NCBI RefSeq assembly: GCF_014650815.1
Contig: NZ_BMVR01000006.1
Location: 425,912-489,911 of the forward strand
Direction of reading: 5' to 3'
DNA length: 64,000 nt
Source of the DNA: Streptomyces flavofungini
GTDB lineage: Bacteria > Actinomycetota > Actinomycetes > Streptomycetales > Streptomycetaceae
Part shown: piece after piece, positions 17,000 to 25,403 of the stretch
Layout: each line of letters opens with the position of its first letter
Position numbering within the stretch: the first letter of the stretch is position 1
Notes under the pieces: generated by a model
What the model was told of the DNA's origin: nothing
Databases searched by the model: none
The model's input: only the letters and a program-made list of their open reading frames with translations
Translations under genes and position numbers: made by a program

Positions 17000-17111
17000 A
17001 GACCCTGAGCGCCTACGCACAGTGACGCCCCGCCTCAGACGCAGGTCATCAGCGGGGCGCGGGGTCAGCGGAAGTTACCGGAATTCGCCCGATCGGACGG
17101 TGCGTCGGACG

Positions 17112-18164
17112 TCAGATGCGGACGCCGAACTGGAACGGCATGTTGTTGATCGACTCGTAGCGGACCACGGTGCCGGTGCGCGGCGCGTGCAGGACCTGGC
17201 CGTTGCCCGCGTAGAAGCCGACGTGGTGCAGGTCGCCGTAGAAGATCACGAGGTCGCCGACGCGCAGGTCGCTCTGCGAGGCGATGCGCGTGCCGTAGTT
17301 GGCCTGGGCCTGCGAGGTGCGCGGAATGTCCATGCCGGCCTGGGCGTAGGCCCAGGAGGTGAGGCCGGAGCAGTCGAAGGAGGAGGGGCCGGTCGCGCCG
17401 TAGACGTACGGCGAGCCGATCTTGCTCTGGGCGGCGGCGTACGCGGACGAGGCGCGGCCGGAACCCTTCGCGGGGGCGCCGCCCTTCGAGTCGGGCTTGT
17501 CGATGGCCTGGCGCTCGGAGTCGCGCGAGGCGCGGTCCTCCTTGGCCTTCAGGGCGGCCCGCTCGGCGGCGGACAGGGAGTTCAGGAGGCGCTGCGCCTC
17601 ACCGAGCTTGCCCTGGACTTCCTTCTTCTTCTTGCCGAGTTCGGAGCGCGTGGTGGCGAGGTCGCCGAGCTTGTCCGCGGCTTCCTTGCGCTGCTGCGCG
17701 AGGGTGCGCTGCTTGGCCTGGATCTTCTTCAGGGCCTCGGCCTGCTTGCTGCTGAGCTGGTCGAGCGCGGAGGCCTTGTCGAGGAAGTTGTCCGGGTCGG
17801 AGGAGAGGAAGAGCTGCAGGGAGGGGTCGATGCCGCCGGAGCGGTACTGGGCGCTGGCGAGCGAACCGACGCCGCTGCGCAGGTCGTTGAGGTCGTCCTG
17901 ACCGCGGGCGACCTTGTCCTGCAGGGTGTCGACCTGCTTCTCCAGCTTCTCCTGCTTCTCCTTGGCGCCGTTGAACTTCTCGGTCGCCTTCTCGGCCTCT
18001 TCGTAGAGCTTGTCGACCTTGGACTTGACCTCGTCCTTGCTCGGCTTCTCGTTCGGCGCGGCGTTCGCGGCCTGCGAGGTGAGTGCGACGGCGGCTGCGG
18101 CGGTCGCGGTGAGCACGGTCACACGGGCGCGGCCCGGCTGCTTCGGTCGACGGTGGGACGCCAC
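17112..18164 (-). CDS. NlpC/P60 peptidoglycan endopeptidase with coiled-coil domain
   Basis: Secreted hydrolase of 350 residues and paralog of the gene 250 bases downstream. Signal peptide up to about AANAAPN, a lysine-rich coiled coil (about 45-230), and the NlpC/P60 domain with FDCSGLTSW (nucleophile Cys), LHHVGFYAGNG (His) and VLHAPRTG. The GTG is preceded by GGAAGAAGGAG nine to ten bases upstream, an excellent ribosome site. A good promoter lies about 100 bases upstream (18267-18296). The expected role is peptidoglycan cleavage in growth or sporulation. The two paralogs differ mainly in the coiled coil. Confidence 0.93.
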   Translation of the reverse strand: MASHRRPKQPGRARVTVLTATAAAAVALTSQAANAAPNEKPSKDEVKSKVDKLYEEAEKATEKFNGAKEKQEKLEKQVDTLQDKVARGQDDLNDLRSGVGSLASAQYRSGGIDPSLQLFLSSDPDNFLDKASALDQLSSKQAEALKKIQAKQRTLAQQRKEAADKLGDLATTRSELGKKKKEVQGKLGEAQRLLNSLSAAERAALKAKEDRASRDSERQAIDKPDSKGGAPAKGSGRASSAYAAAQSKIGSPYVYGATGPSSFDCSGLTSWAYAQAGMDIPRTSQAQANYGTRIASQSDLRVGDLVIFYGDLHHVGFYAGNGQVLHAPRTGTVVRYESINNMPFQFGVRI

Positions 18165-18266
18165 GAAGGCGGCTCCTTCTTCCTCCAGCCGCCTGCCGGA
18201 CCGGCGGGCGGGACCGCACGCTGCCACCCCTGGTGGGTGATCAACAGAGCGAGGGTACGAGGCGAG

Positions 18267-18296
18267 ACCCTAGTGACCCTCCTGTGATCAGATCAA
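18267..18296 (-). promoter_or_regulatory. Strong candidate promoter of the second NlpC/P60 gene
   Basis: On the minus strand: -35 TTGATC (18296-18291), 18-base spacer, -10 TAGGGT (18272-18267), a textbook HrdB-type -10 for Streptomyces. The start would fall near 18260, giving a leader of about 95 bases. The rest of the 314-base gap 18165-18478 has an A/T-rich patch at 18300-18345 but no gene or recognisable riboswitch. Confidence 0.6.
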
Positions 18297-18478
18297 ATCC
18301 TCATCGGAAAAAAGACGGTCGTCGAGCGTTTTCTTTACTGAGAATCGACGGGCGGTAGCGGTCACTTGACACAACGTCGCGCACGGCGAGCGCCCAATCC
18401 GGGCATAGGGAACAGGAGTTACGAGGACGTACGCAGCCACGCGAATGGGCGTTCCCGACTCCCCGGGAAAGGACCTGC

Positions 18479-19828
18479 TCAGCCCCGCGAGAGCCGCTTC
18501 AGCAGCACCACGGACGCGACCGGCCGCGCCCCCGCCTTGGCGATCCCGTCGGCCACCTCGCGGTCGGTGGACACGACGATGACGGGCCGCCCGGGCGGTT
18601 CGGCGCGGACGAGCTGACGGATCAGCTCGTCCGCCGTCACCCCGGCCTTCGAGAACAGCACGCGCACGCCGCGCGGCGGCGCGAGCAGCACCGGCGCGGC
18701 CAGCTCGGCCCCGTCGAAGACGCAGGTCACCTCAGCCCCGGTCTGCAGCGCGAGCTGAGAGAGGGAGCCTAGGAGGCGCAGCCGCTGCTTCTCCAGAGGC
18801 ATCGTGGGATAGCCGGTCTTGGTCACGTTGTAGCCGTCCACGACCAGATGCGCCTGCGGCAGGGCGAGGAGTTGGTCGAGAATGGCCGGATCGTTCTCGG
18901 ACAGGGCGCGGGCGGCGATGTCCTTCGGTGTCATCCGGCCGGGCTCGACGGCGTCGACGGTCTCGGCGGGCCGCACGGACACCGGCGGCAGGGCGAGTTC
19001 GCGGCGCAGCCCCTGGGTCGCTTCGAGCACGGTGTCGAGCAGGAGCCGTACCCGCATGTCCTCGACGCTGCGGCCCTCGCGCGCGGCCCTGCGGGTGGCC
19101 TCCAGGGCCGCCTCGGCCTCACCGAGGCGGGCCTTGAGGCGCCGCGCCTCGCTCTCGGCGGCGGACACCTGGGCCTGGCCCTCGGCGCGCGCGACGTCGG
19201 CCTCGGCGGCGGCCTTGCGCAGGGCGGCCTCGCCGCGCTTGATGTCGCTGAGCGCGCCGCGCAGCTTGCGGTGCGCGGCGTCGGCCTCGCGCCTCGCCGC
19301 GTCCAGCTCGGTGCGCAGGCGTTCGGTCTCGGCCTTGGTGTGGGTGCGGGCGGCGGCCAGTTCGGCGCGCAGCCGCTCCAGTTCGGCCCGGGTCTCCTCG
19401 TCGGCCCGTTCGGCGTCGGCGCGCTGGGCCTCCTCGCCCGCGGCGGTGACCAGCTTCACCCAGCCGAGCGGGCGCAGCACGTACGCGGCCGCCGCCACGT
19501 CCAACGGGTCGGCGGCGGGCGGCGGGGTGCCGGCGTCGAGGGCCTCGGCCAGCTCGGGCTGGGCCTCGCGCAGGCGTTCGCCGATGCGCTGGCGGAACAG
19601 GGGGTCGCCCTCCAGGGCCGCGGCCATGGCGTTGGCCGCGAACTTCACCCGCCTGCTCGGGGTGAAGCGCGCGTACTGGCGCAGCTGGGGTGGCAGTTCG
19701 GCCACCGTGAGGCCGCCGAAACCGTCCGACACGATCTGCACGACCGCCCGCCGCACGCCGTCGGGCAGCGGACGGTCGAGCACCTCAGCGGCGCCGTCCT
19801 CCGGCGTTCCGCCCGCGCTCTCCACCAT
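18479..19828 (-). CDS. NYN-domain (YacP-like) RNA nuclease with coiled coil
   Basis: Protein of 449 residues. The N-terminal 110 residues are a helical domain of unknown type. A coiled coil runs from about 130 to 260 (alternating E, R and A heptads). The C-terminal 165 residues are a YacP-like NYN domain: LVVDGYNVTKTGYP (first metal aspartate), CVFDGAE, TADELIRQLV and VVSTDREVADG, all acidic positions present. NYN domains are PIN-like endoribonucleases; the Bacillus homologue Rae1 cleaves ribosome-bound mRNA. Cytosolic RNA cleavage is therefore a reasonable inference. The ATG has no strong ribosome site but the coding pattern begins there. Confidence 0.87.
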   Translation of the reverse strand: MVESAGGTPEDGAAEVLDRPLPDGVRRAVVQIVSDGFGGLTVAELPPQLRQYARFTPSRRVKFAANAMAAALEGDPLFRQRIGERLREAQPELAEALDAGTPPPAADPLDVAAAAYVLRPLGWVKLVTAAGEEAQRADAERADEETRAELERLRAELAAARTHTKAETERLRTELDAARREADAAHRKLRGALSDIKRGEAALRKAAAEADVARAEGQAQVSAAESEARRLKARLGEAEAALEATRRAAREGRSVEDMRVRLLLDTVLEATQGLRRELALPPVSVRPAETVDAVEPGRMTPKDIAARALSENDPAILDQLLALPQAHLVVDGYNVTKTGYPTMPLEKQRLRLLGSLSQLALQTGAEVTCVFDGAELAAPVLLAPPRGVRVLFSKAGVTADELIRQLVRAEPPGRPVIVVSTDREVADGIAKAGARPVASVVLLKRLSRG

Positions 19829-19865
19829 CGGTCACCCCACTAGCTGTGCGGGGCCCGCTCCCGTT

Positions 19866-20105
19866 TCAGGAGCCGGCCCCGGGCCTGTCCACGAGTTCCA
19901 CCTGGTCCACCGCGTTGCACCAGCGGCAGCGGACCGACTCGATGGTCTCACTGACCACCTCGCGTTCCTCGACCTTCGGCTCTCCGGCCAGGTCGAGGTG
20001 CACATATTCGACGACCTTCGAGGACCGGGTCACGTCGAAGCGGGTGAGGTTGCCGCAGAGGGCGCAGCGCCATCGGGTGGCGTCGGTCGGCAGGGGAACC
20101 GTCAT
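19866..20105 (-). CDS. Small four-cysteine zinc-ribbon protein
   Basis: Protein of 79 residues with two CxxC knuckles (CALCGN near residue 17 and CRWCN near residue 63), which should bind one zinc ion. The middle (VVEYVHLDLAGEPKVEEREVV) looks like beta strands between them. No catalytic residues. Similar short actinobacterial ribbons are annotated only as hypothetical proteins. The ATG at 20105 gives the compact domain; longer frames upstream have poor composition. It lies 37 bases downstream of the NYN nuclease gene start region on the same strand and is a separate cistron. Confidence 0.75.
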   Translation of the reverse strand: MTVPLPTDATRWRCALCGNLTRFDVTRSSKVVEYVHLDLAGEPKVEEREVVSETIESVRCRWCNAVDQVELVDRPGAGS

Positions 20106-20239
20106 CGTGACGTTCGCTTTCCTTCGGGAACCGTGGTGCGTATTGCCCGTAACCCTAAGGCCTGCGTAAGGGGCTCCGTACGCACATGGGTGGGCGAGGC
20201 GATCTGTGGAGATCACCGCCGTTACGTCATGCTCTGTCC

Positions 20240-20971
20240 ATGATCACTGCGTGGGTCCCGGCCGCCGGCCGGATGGTGAGGCGGCAGGCGGCTCCAGTGA
20301 CGTACGCGCTGATCGCCGCGTGCTGTCTGATCTTCCTGATGTCCCCGGGATCCGGCCTCAACCCCGGCTACGGCACCGGCGACGAGCTGATCGCCGCGCA
20401 GCGGGCCTATTTCGAACGCTGGGGCGTCGTACCCGTCGAACTCCTCAGCGGGAAACCGCGGGCCGCCCTCACCTCCGTGACGGCCCTGTTCGTGCACGGC
20501 AGCTGGCTGCATCTGCTCGGCAACATGCTCTTTCTGTACGTGTTCGGGGTGATGGTCGAGGAACGCATGGGGCACCTCCAGTACGCGCTCTTCTACCTCG
20601 GCTGCGGCGCCCTCGCCCTGCTCGCCTACGCGATCGCGCACGCGGACTCCGGCCAGACCCTGGTCGGCGCCTCGGGGGCGATCTCCGCCGCGCTCGGCGC
20701 CTTTCTGTATCTCTTCCCGAAGGCGCGGGTCACCAGCCTCTTCCCGTTCCTGTTCTTCCTGCCGCTGCGGTTTCCGGCGTGGGTGGTGCTGCCGTTCTGG
20801 GTGGCGCTGCAGTGGGCGGCGGCGGGGCAGGAGAGGCAGGGACCGGGGGTGGCGTATCTGGCGCACCTGGTGGGCTTTTCGTTGGGGTTTGTCTACGCCT
20901 GGGGGCGGCGTCGGGGGCCAAGTAGAGTGAAAGCCTCTGGAACGGCCACCGAGGGAGACAGCCAGCCGTGA
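20240..20971 (+). CDS. Rhomboid family intramembrane serine protease
   Basis: Membrane protein of 243 residues with six or so hydrophobic segments. The first transmembrane loop has FVHGSWLHLLGNM, the conserved HxxxxHxxxN-type motif. The catalytic serine is in GASGAIS, and the catalytic histidine in AYLAHLVGFSLG. It should cleave membrane-spanning substrates near the outer face. The ATG at 20240 was chosen because the upstream frame is rich in Arg and Trp with no protein-like pattern. The stop overlaps the next gene (GTGA), coupling it to an Lrp-type sensor domain. No substrate candidate is obvious. Confidence 0.9.
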   Translation: MITAWVPAAGRMVRRQAAPVTYALIAACCLIFLMSPGSGLNPGYGTGDELIAAQRAYFERWGVVPVELLSGKPRAALTSVTALFVHGSWLHLLGNMLFLYVFGVMVEERMGHLQYALFYLGCGALALLAYAIAHADSGQTLVGASGAISAALGAFLYLFPKARVTSLFPFLFFLPLRFPAWVVLPFWVALQWAAAGQERQGPGVAYLAHLVGFSLGFVYAWGRRRGPSRVKASGTATEGDSQP

Positions 20972-21249
20972 TCACCGCGATCGTGCTCATCAAGACCAGC
21001 GTGGACCGGATCCCCGAGATCGCCGAGTCGATCGCCGCCCTCGACTGCGTCAGCGAGGTCTTCTCCGTCACCGGCGGCTACGACCTGATCGCCATGGTCC
21101 GGGTGGCCCGCCACGACGACCTGGCGGACGTCATCCCGGGCAGGATCAGCAAGATCCCCGGCGTGGAGGGCACGGACACGCACGTGGCGTTCCGGACGTA
21201 CTCGCAGCACGACCTGGAAGCCGCGTTCGCGATCGGCCTGGATTCGTAG
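20968..21249 (+). CDS. Stand-alone Lrp/AsnC ligand-binding (RAM) domain protein
   Basis: Protein of 93 residues containing only the effector-binding domain of Lrp/AsnC regulators (ITAIVLIKTSVDRIPEIAESIA, VTGGYDLIAMVRV, IPGVEGTDTHVAFRTYS). There is no helix-turn-helix. RAM-only proteins usually form ring oligomers that bind amino acids or modulate partner Lrp proteins. The GTG start lies in the GTGA at the end of the rhomboid gene, so both are made from one mRNA. The preceding GAGGGAGACAGCC supplies the ribosome site. Confidence 0.88.
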   Translation: MITAIVLIKTSVDRIPEIAESIAALDCVSEVFSVTGGYDLIAMVRVARHDDLADVIPGRISKIPGVEGTDTHVAFRTYSQHDLEAAFAIGLDS

Positions 21250-21358
21250 CGGATCCGGGAGCGCGGCCGGAGCACTCGCGCCCCCGCCGCCCCCGGATGA
21301 AGGATTCTTCATCTGCGGCTCATGCTGACGACGCGGTACGCCACGCACCATCGCCGCC

Positions 21359-21709
21359 ATGGTCTTCTCCCATCGCATCGCGGCCCTGGCTGCCGTCGTG
21401 GCGATTCCGCTGGGCATCGCCGTGACGAGCTACGCCCTCACCGACAACCCGTCGTCGCCCAAGGTGCCGCCCAAGGTCGAACTGGACAGCGGCTCCCCGT
21501 CCACCGCGCCGACGAAACCGCAGCCCACCCCCAGCGACCAGGTGGTCTCGCCGCCCCCGGTCGGCGAGAACTCCACGGACGGCGCGGACGAGCGGGGCGA
21601 CTCGGGTGACGATGACGACGACAACACCGGATCCCACACCCCCGGATCGACCGGCAAGCCCGGCTCCTCCGGGGACGACGACGCGGACGACGGACCCGGC
21701 GACGACTGA
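21359..21709 (+). CDS. Small secreted acidic protein
   Basis: Protein of 116 residues. The first 27 form a signal peptide or anchor (FSHRIAALAAVVAIPLGIAV). The remainder is low complexity: Pro/Thr-rich, then very acidic (DSGDDDDDN, GDDDADDGPGDD). High third-position GC holds to the stop, showing it is a real gene. It precedes a histidine kinase, and its last 104 bases are also read in another frame as the kinase N-terminus. A role as a signal or envelope component for the kinase is only suggested by position. Confidence 0.75.
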   Translation: MVFSHRIAALAAVVAIPLGIAVTSYALTDNPSSPKVPPKVELDSGSPSTAPTKPQPTPSDQVVSPPPVGENSTDGADERGDSGDDDDDNTGSHTPGSTGKPGSSGDDDADDGPGDD

Positions 21710-23162
21710 TCCGGCGCCGACGGCCGAGCCGACCGGGGCCGCGCGCCGCCTCTCCGCACGCGTCCGCATCCTGCTGTGGCTGCTCCTGGTGATGGCGGTC
21801 GCGCTCGCCGCGGTCGCCGCCACCACCCGCTCGATCCTGCTGCGCGACGTCGACCACCGCGTCGACCGGCTGCTCACCCAGGAGGCCGGCGAGTTCACCA
21901 ACTTCGTGGACCAGGGCGTCGATCCGGCCACCGGCGAGCGCTTCACCGACCCGCGCCGCCTGCTCGAGGTCTTCCTTGAGCGGCAGTACGCGGACCCCGA
22001 CGAGGAGCTGATCGGGCTCGTCCGCCGCGAGGGCCAGGGCCCGGCCCAGCTCACCCAGCCCCGGGAGCTCTCGGTGCGCCACCCGCTGCACCGCGACCCG
22101 GCCGCCCGGCGCGCCATCTTCGCGGCGAGCGGCTCCACGGGCACCCTGGACCGCCGCTCCGGCGAACTGCGCTGGGCCAAGGTCGAGGTGGCCCGGCACG
22201 GCGACGAGCCGGAGGCGGCGTTCGTCGTCGCCTTCCACCCGAGGGCCGAACAGGCCAAGGCGAACGACGTGTTCCGCATCCTCCTGGCCATCTCCGGGGT
22301 CGCGCTGGTCCTGACGACGGGCATCGCGTGGGCGGTCGCCGGGCGCATCCTGAAACCCGTACGCCTCGTGCGCACCGCCGCCGCCCAGCTCACCGAGCAG
22401 GACCTGACCCGGCGCATCCCCGTGCACGGCAAGGACGACATCGCCGCGCTCGCCGACACGTTCAACGGCATGCTGGACCGCCTGGAGCGGGCGTTCGCGG
22501 CGCAGCGCGAGTTCGTCGACGACGCCGGGCACGAGCTGCGCACCCCCATCACCATCGTCCGCGGCCACCTGGAGCTGATGGGTGGTGCCACAGAGAGCGC
22601 AGCCGAGCGCGAGGAGACCGTCCGCCTGGTCACCGACGAGCTGGACCGCATGAGCCGCATCGTCGAGGACCTGCTGCTCCTCGCCAAGGCCGAGCGCCCG
22701 GACTTCATCAGGCCGGAGCCGGTGCAGCTCGCCGAGCTGACCGCCGACGTGTTCGTGAAGGCCCGCGCCCTCGGCGAGCGCCGCTGGGAGCTGGCCGAGG
22801 TCGCCGACAGCGAGGCCCGGCTCGACCCGCAGCGCATCACCCAGGCGATGGTCCAGCTCGCCCAGAACGCCGTGCAGCACACCGTGCCCGGCGGGCGCGT
22901 CCGCGTCGGCTCGCGCCTCACCGACGGCCGGATCGAGCTGTACGTCGCCGACAGCGGCCCCGGCGTCCAGGCACAGGACGCCGAGGTCATCTTCGAACGC
23001 TTCCGGCGCGGCACGTCCCGGCGCGGGGCCCGGACCAGCGGCGCGGGGCTCGGGCTGTCGATCGTCCGCGCGATCGCCCGCGGCCACCGCGGCGAGGTCC
23101 TGCTGCGCCCCACCGACGGCGGCGGCGCCACATTCGTACTCGTACTGGAGGGCCAGACATGA
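21606..23162 (+). CDS. OmpR-type sensor histidine kinase
   Basis: Kinase of 518 residues: disordered Thr/Pro N-terminus (1-45), transmembrane helix (about 50-72), extracellular domain, second helix (about 225-245), HAMP linker (RILKPVRLVRTAAAQ), HisKA with the phosphoacceptor His in DDAGHELRTPI, and an ATPase domain with QNAVQHT (N box), DSGPGV (G1) and GAGLGLSIV (G2). No start codon occurs in frame between 21612 and the first membrane helix, so translation must begin at GTG 21606 or ATG 21612, inside the preceding gene. The response regulator follows 28 bases after the stop. The stimulus is unknown; cell-envelope sensing is usual for this class. Confidence 0.92.
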   Translation: MTMTTTTPDPTPPDRPASPAPPGTTTRTTDPATTDPAPTAEPTGAARRLSARVRILLWLLLVMAVALAAVAATTRSILLRDVDHRVDRLLTQEAGEFTNFVDQGVDPATGERFTDPRRLLEVFLERQYADPDEELIGLVRREGQGPAQLTQPRELSVRHPLHRDPAARRAIFAASGSTGTLDRRSGELRWAKVEVARHGDEPEAAFVVAFHPRAEQAKANDVFRILLAISGVALVLTTGIAWAVAGRILKPVRLVRTAAAQLTEQDLTRRIPVHGKDDIAALADTFNGMLDRLERAFAAQREFVDDAGHELRTPITIVRGHLELMGGATESAAEREETVRLVTDELDRMSRIVEDLLLLAKAERPDFIRPEPVQLAELTADVFVKARALGERRWELAEVADSEARLDPQRITQAMVQLAQNAVQHTVPGGRVRVGSRLTDGRIELYVADSGPGVQAQDAEVIFERFRRGTSRRGARTSGAGLGLSIVRAIARGHRGEVLLRPTDGGGATFVLVLEGQT

Positions 23163-23190
23163 GCCGTGCGGCGAGCACCGGAGGCCGGGC

Positions 23191-23853
23191 ATGAACCGGG
23201 TCCTGATCGTGGAGGACGAGGAGCGCATCGCCTCCTTCGTCGACAAGGGACTGCGTGCCAACGGCTTCACGACGACGATCGTGGGCGACGGCGACGCGGC
23301 CTGCGACTACGCCCTCACCGGCGGCTTCGACCTGATCCTCCTGGACATCGGGCTGCCGGGCCGGGACGGCTTCACCGTGCTCCGGGAGCTGCGCGAGGCG
23401 CGGGTGTCGGCGCCGGTGATCGTGCTGACGGCGCGGGACTCCGTGCGGGACACCGTGGCGGGGCTCGAAGGCGGCGCCGACGACTGGATGACGAAGCCGT
23501 TCCGGTTCGAGGAGCTGCTCGCGCGGGTGCGCCTGCGGCTGCGCACGGCGGCCCGGGCGCCCGAGGTGACCGTGTTGCGCAGCGGCGAGGTGACGCTCGA
23601 CCTGCGGACGCGCCGGGCCCGTTCGGGCGAGCGGACGGTGGACCTGACGGCGCGTGAGTTCGTGCTCCTGGAGCTGTTCCTGCGCCATCCCGGGCAGGTG
23701 CTGTCACGGGAGCAGATCCTGTCCCACGTGTGGGGGTACGACTTCGACCCGGGGTCGAACATCGTGGACGTGTACGTGCGGGCGCTGCGCAAGAAGCTGG
23801 GGGCGGAGCGGGTGGAGACGGTGCGGGGCATGGGGTACCGGCTGCCCGGGTGA
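23191..23853 (+). CDS. OmpR/PhoB-family response regulator
   Basis: Regulator of 220 residues. Receiver domain: acidic residues in VEDEER, phosphoacceptor Asp52 in LILLDIGLP, conserved Thr in VLTARD, and Lys in WMTKPF near residue 101. The winged-helix DNA-binding domain follows (DLTAREFVLLELFLRHPGQV, VDVYVRALRKKLG, ETVRGMGYRL), all typical. The partner is the kinase 28 bases upstream. It should bind direct repeats as a dimer; targets are not evident here, although the anion transporter gene starts 90 bases downstream. Confidence 0.95.
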   Translation: MNRVLIVEDEERIASFVDKGLRANGFTTTIVGDGDAACDYALTGGFDLILLDIGLPGRDGFTVLRELREARVSAPVIVLTARDSVRDTVAGLEGGADDWMTKPFRFEELLARVRLRLRTAARAPEVTVLRSGEVTLDLRTRRARSGERTVDLTAREFVLLELFLRHPGQVLSREQILSHVWGYDFDPGSNIVDVYVRALRKKLGAERVETVRGMGYRLPG

Positions 23854-23942
23854 CCACGGGAGCCGGTCGGCGGGGGCGCCGGTGAAGTTCCTTTCATCTT
23901 CGGCTCATTGGAGGCTCACGGCGCGCCGGAACGCTGAGTGCC

Positions 23943-25358
23943 GTGACCCTGACCCTGCGGCAAACGATCCTGCTCTGCCTGGCGCTGAGCCTGTGCGCGC
24001 TCCTCGTCGTCCCCGGCAACTTCCCCGGCCTGAGCGGTGACGCCCGCCTCACCCTCGCCGTCTTCGCCCTGGCCACCTGCGCCTGGATCGGCACGCCGAT
24101 CGACGACACGTACATCGCGCTCGGCGCCGGGCTCGCCCTCACCGCCACCGGCGTGATCAGCAGCGACACCCTCTTCGGGACCCTCGGCGACGAGACGGTG
24201 TGGCTGCTGATCTGCGCGTTCGTGCTCGCCGCCGCCGTGGCGCGCAGCGGGCTCGCGGGCCGGGCGGCGGCGTTCCTGGTCAGCGGGGCACGCAGCGTGC
24301 GCCAGCTGACGCACCTGACGACCGCCGCCCTCGTGGTCACGGCGTTCGCGGTGCCCGCCACCTCCGGCCGGGCCGCGCTCGCCCTGCCCGTCTTCCTCGC
24401 GCTCGCCAAGGTCCTGGCCGACCGCAAGCGGCTTGTCGTGATGCTGGCGCTGCTGTTCCCGACCGTGATCCTGCTGTCCGCCGTCGCGACCCTGATCGGC
24501 GCGGGCGCGCATCTGATCACGGTGTCGGTGCTGTGGGAGTCCACCGGCGAACGCATCGGCTTCACCCAGTGGTTGCTGCTCGGCCTGCCGCTGGCCATAG
24601 CGTCCTCGCACCTGGCGGCCGAGGCCGTGCTGTGGACGACGACCCGCCGCGCCGACCGCGAGGGCCCGGTCCACATCACCGCCGAGCAGATCCAGGAGCA
24701 CAGCGACCACCCCGTCACCGGCCCCTGGGAGCCCGCCGAGACGCGCTGCGCCCTGCTCCTGGCCACCGTCGTCGCCCTGTGGTGCAGCGAGCCCCTGCAC
24801 CAGGTGCCGCCCGCCGTGGTCGCGTTGATCGGCGCGGTCGTCGCGTCCTCGCCCGCGCTCGGCACCGTACGCCTGAAGGACGCGCTGAAGACCGTGCCGT
24901 GGTCGCTGCTGCTCTTCATGGCGGCGACGATGGCGATGGGCGTGGCGCTCGCCGACTCGGGCGCGGCGAAGTGGCTGGTGTCGGGGCTTCCCGTCGACCT
25001 GCCGCCCGGCCTGTTCCTGGCCGCCGTCATCGCGATCAGCACGGCGGCGCACCTGGTGCTCCAGTCCCGCTCGGCCCGCTCGTCCGTGCTGGTGCCGCTG
25101 GTGGTCGCGGCGGCCGTGGGCGCGGGCGTGAATCCGGTCGCGGCGGCGCTCGCGTCCACGGCGGCCGCCGGTTTCTGCCACACGCTGCCCGCGTCCGCGA
25201 AGCCGGTGACGCTCTTCGCCGAGATACCCGGCACGCCCACCTACACCCCGCGCGACCTGCTGCGCCTGTCCGCCGTCCTGGCTCCCCTGACGGCCGCCCT
25301 GGTCCTGCTGTTCGCGCTCGCGGTGTGGCCGCTGCTCGGCGTGCCCGTCGTCCGCTGA
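23943..25358 (+). CDS. DASS/SLC13-type anion transporter
   Basis: Polytopic membrane protein of 471 residues with about twelve hydrophobic segments. The family resemblance is to the divalent anion:sodium symporters (CitT/SLC13): repeated hairpin-like segments FAVPATSGRAALALPVF and QSRSARSSVLVPLVVAAAVG correspond to the two substrate-binding Ser-Xaa-Thr regions. Likely substrates are di- or tricarboxylates or sulfate. The glycerate kinase gene begins 45 bases downstream, so uptake of a carboxylate such as glycerate or tartronate is a plausible guess. The GTG start opens directly into the first helix. Confidence 0.82.
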   Translation: MTLTLRQTILLCLALSLCALLVVPGNFPGLSGDARLTLAVFALATCAWIGTPIDDTYIALGAGLALTATGVISSDTLFGTLGDETVWLLICAFVLAAAVARSGLAGRAAAFLVSGARSVRQLTHLTTAALVVTAFAVPATSGRAALALPVFLALAKVLADRKRLVVMLALLFPTVILLSAVATLIGAGAHLITVSVLWESTGERIGFTQWLLLGLPLAIASSHLAAEAVLWTTTRRADREGPVHITAEQIQEHSDHPVTGPWEPAETRCALLLATVVALWCSEPLHQVPPAVVALIGAVVASSPALGTVRLKDALKTVPWSLLLFMAATMAMGVALADSGAAKWLVSGLPVDLPPGLFLAAVIAISTAAHLVLQSRSARSSVLVPLVVAAAVGAGVNPVAAALASTAAAGFCHTLPASAKPVTLFAEIPGTPTYTPRDLLRLSAVLAPLTAALVLLFALAVWPLLGVPVVR

Positions 25359-25403
25359 GCCCCACCTTCCTGCCACTCGCCCGCCACTTCAAGGAGTACG
25401 TCC

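Noticed and set aside
16862..18478. c-di-AMP (ydaO-type) riboswitch before the NlpC/P60 genes, as known for cell-wall hydrolases in Streptomyces
   Set aside because: The upstream regions lack the conserved ydaO blocks, and the leader predicted from the TAGGGT promoter (about 95 bases) is too short.
21690..21780. Frameshift at the start of the OmpR-type kinase
   Set aside because: Both overlapping frames are open with consistent codon patterns on either side of 21709 and a workable GTG at 21606; an overlap explains the data without a sequence error.
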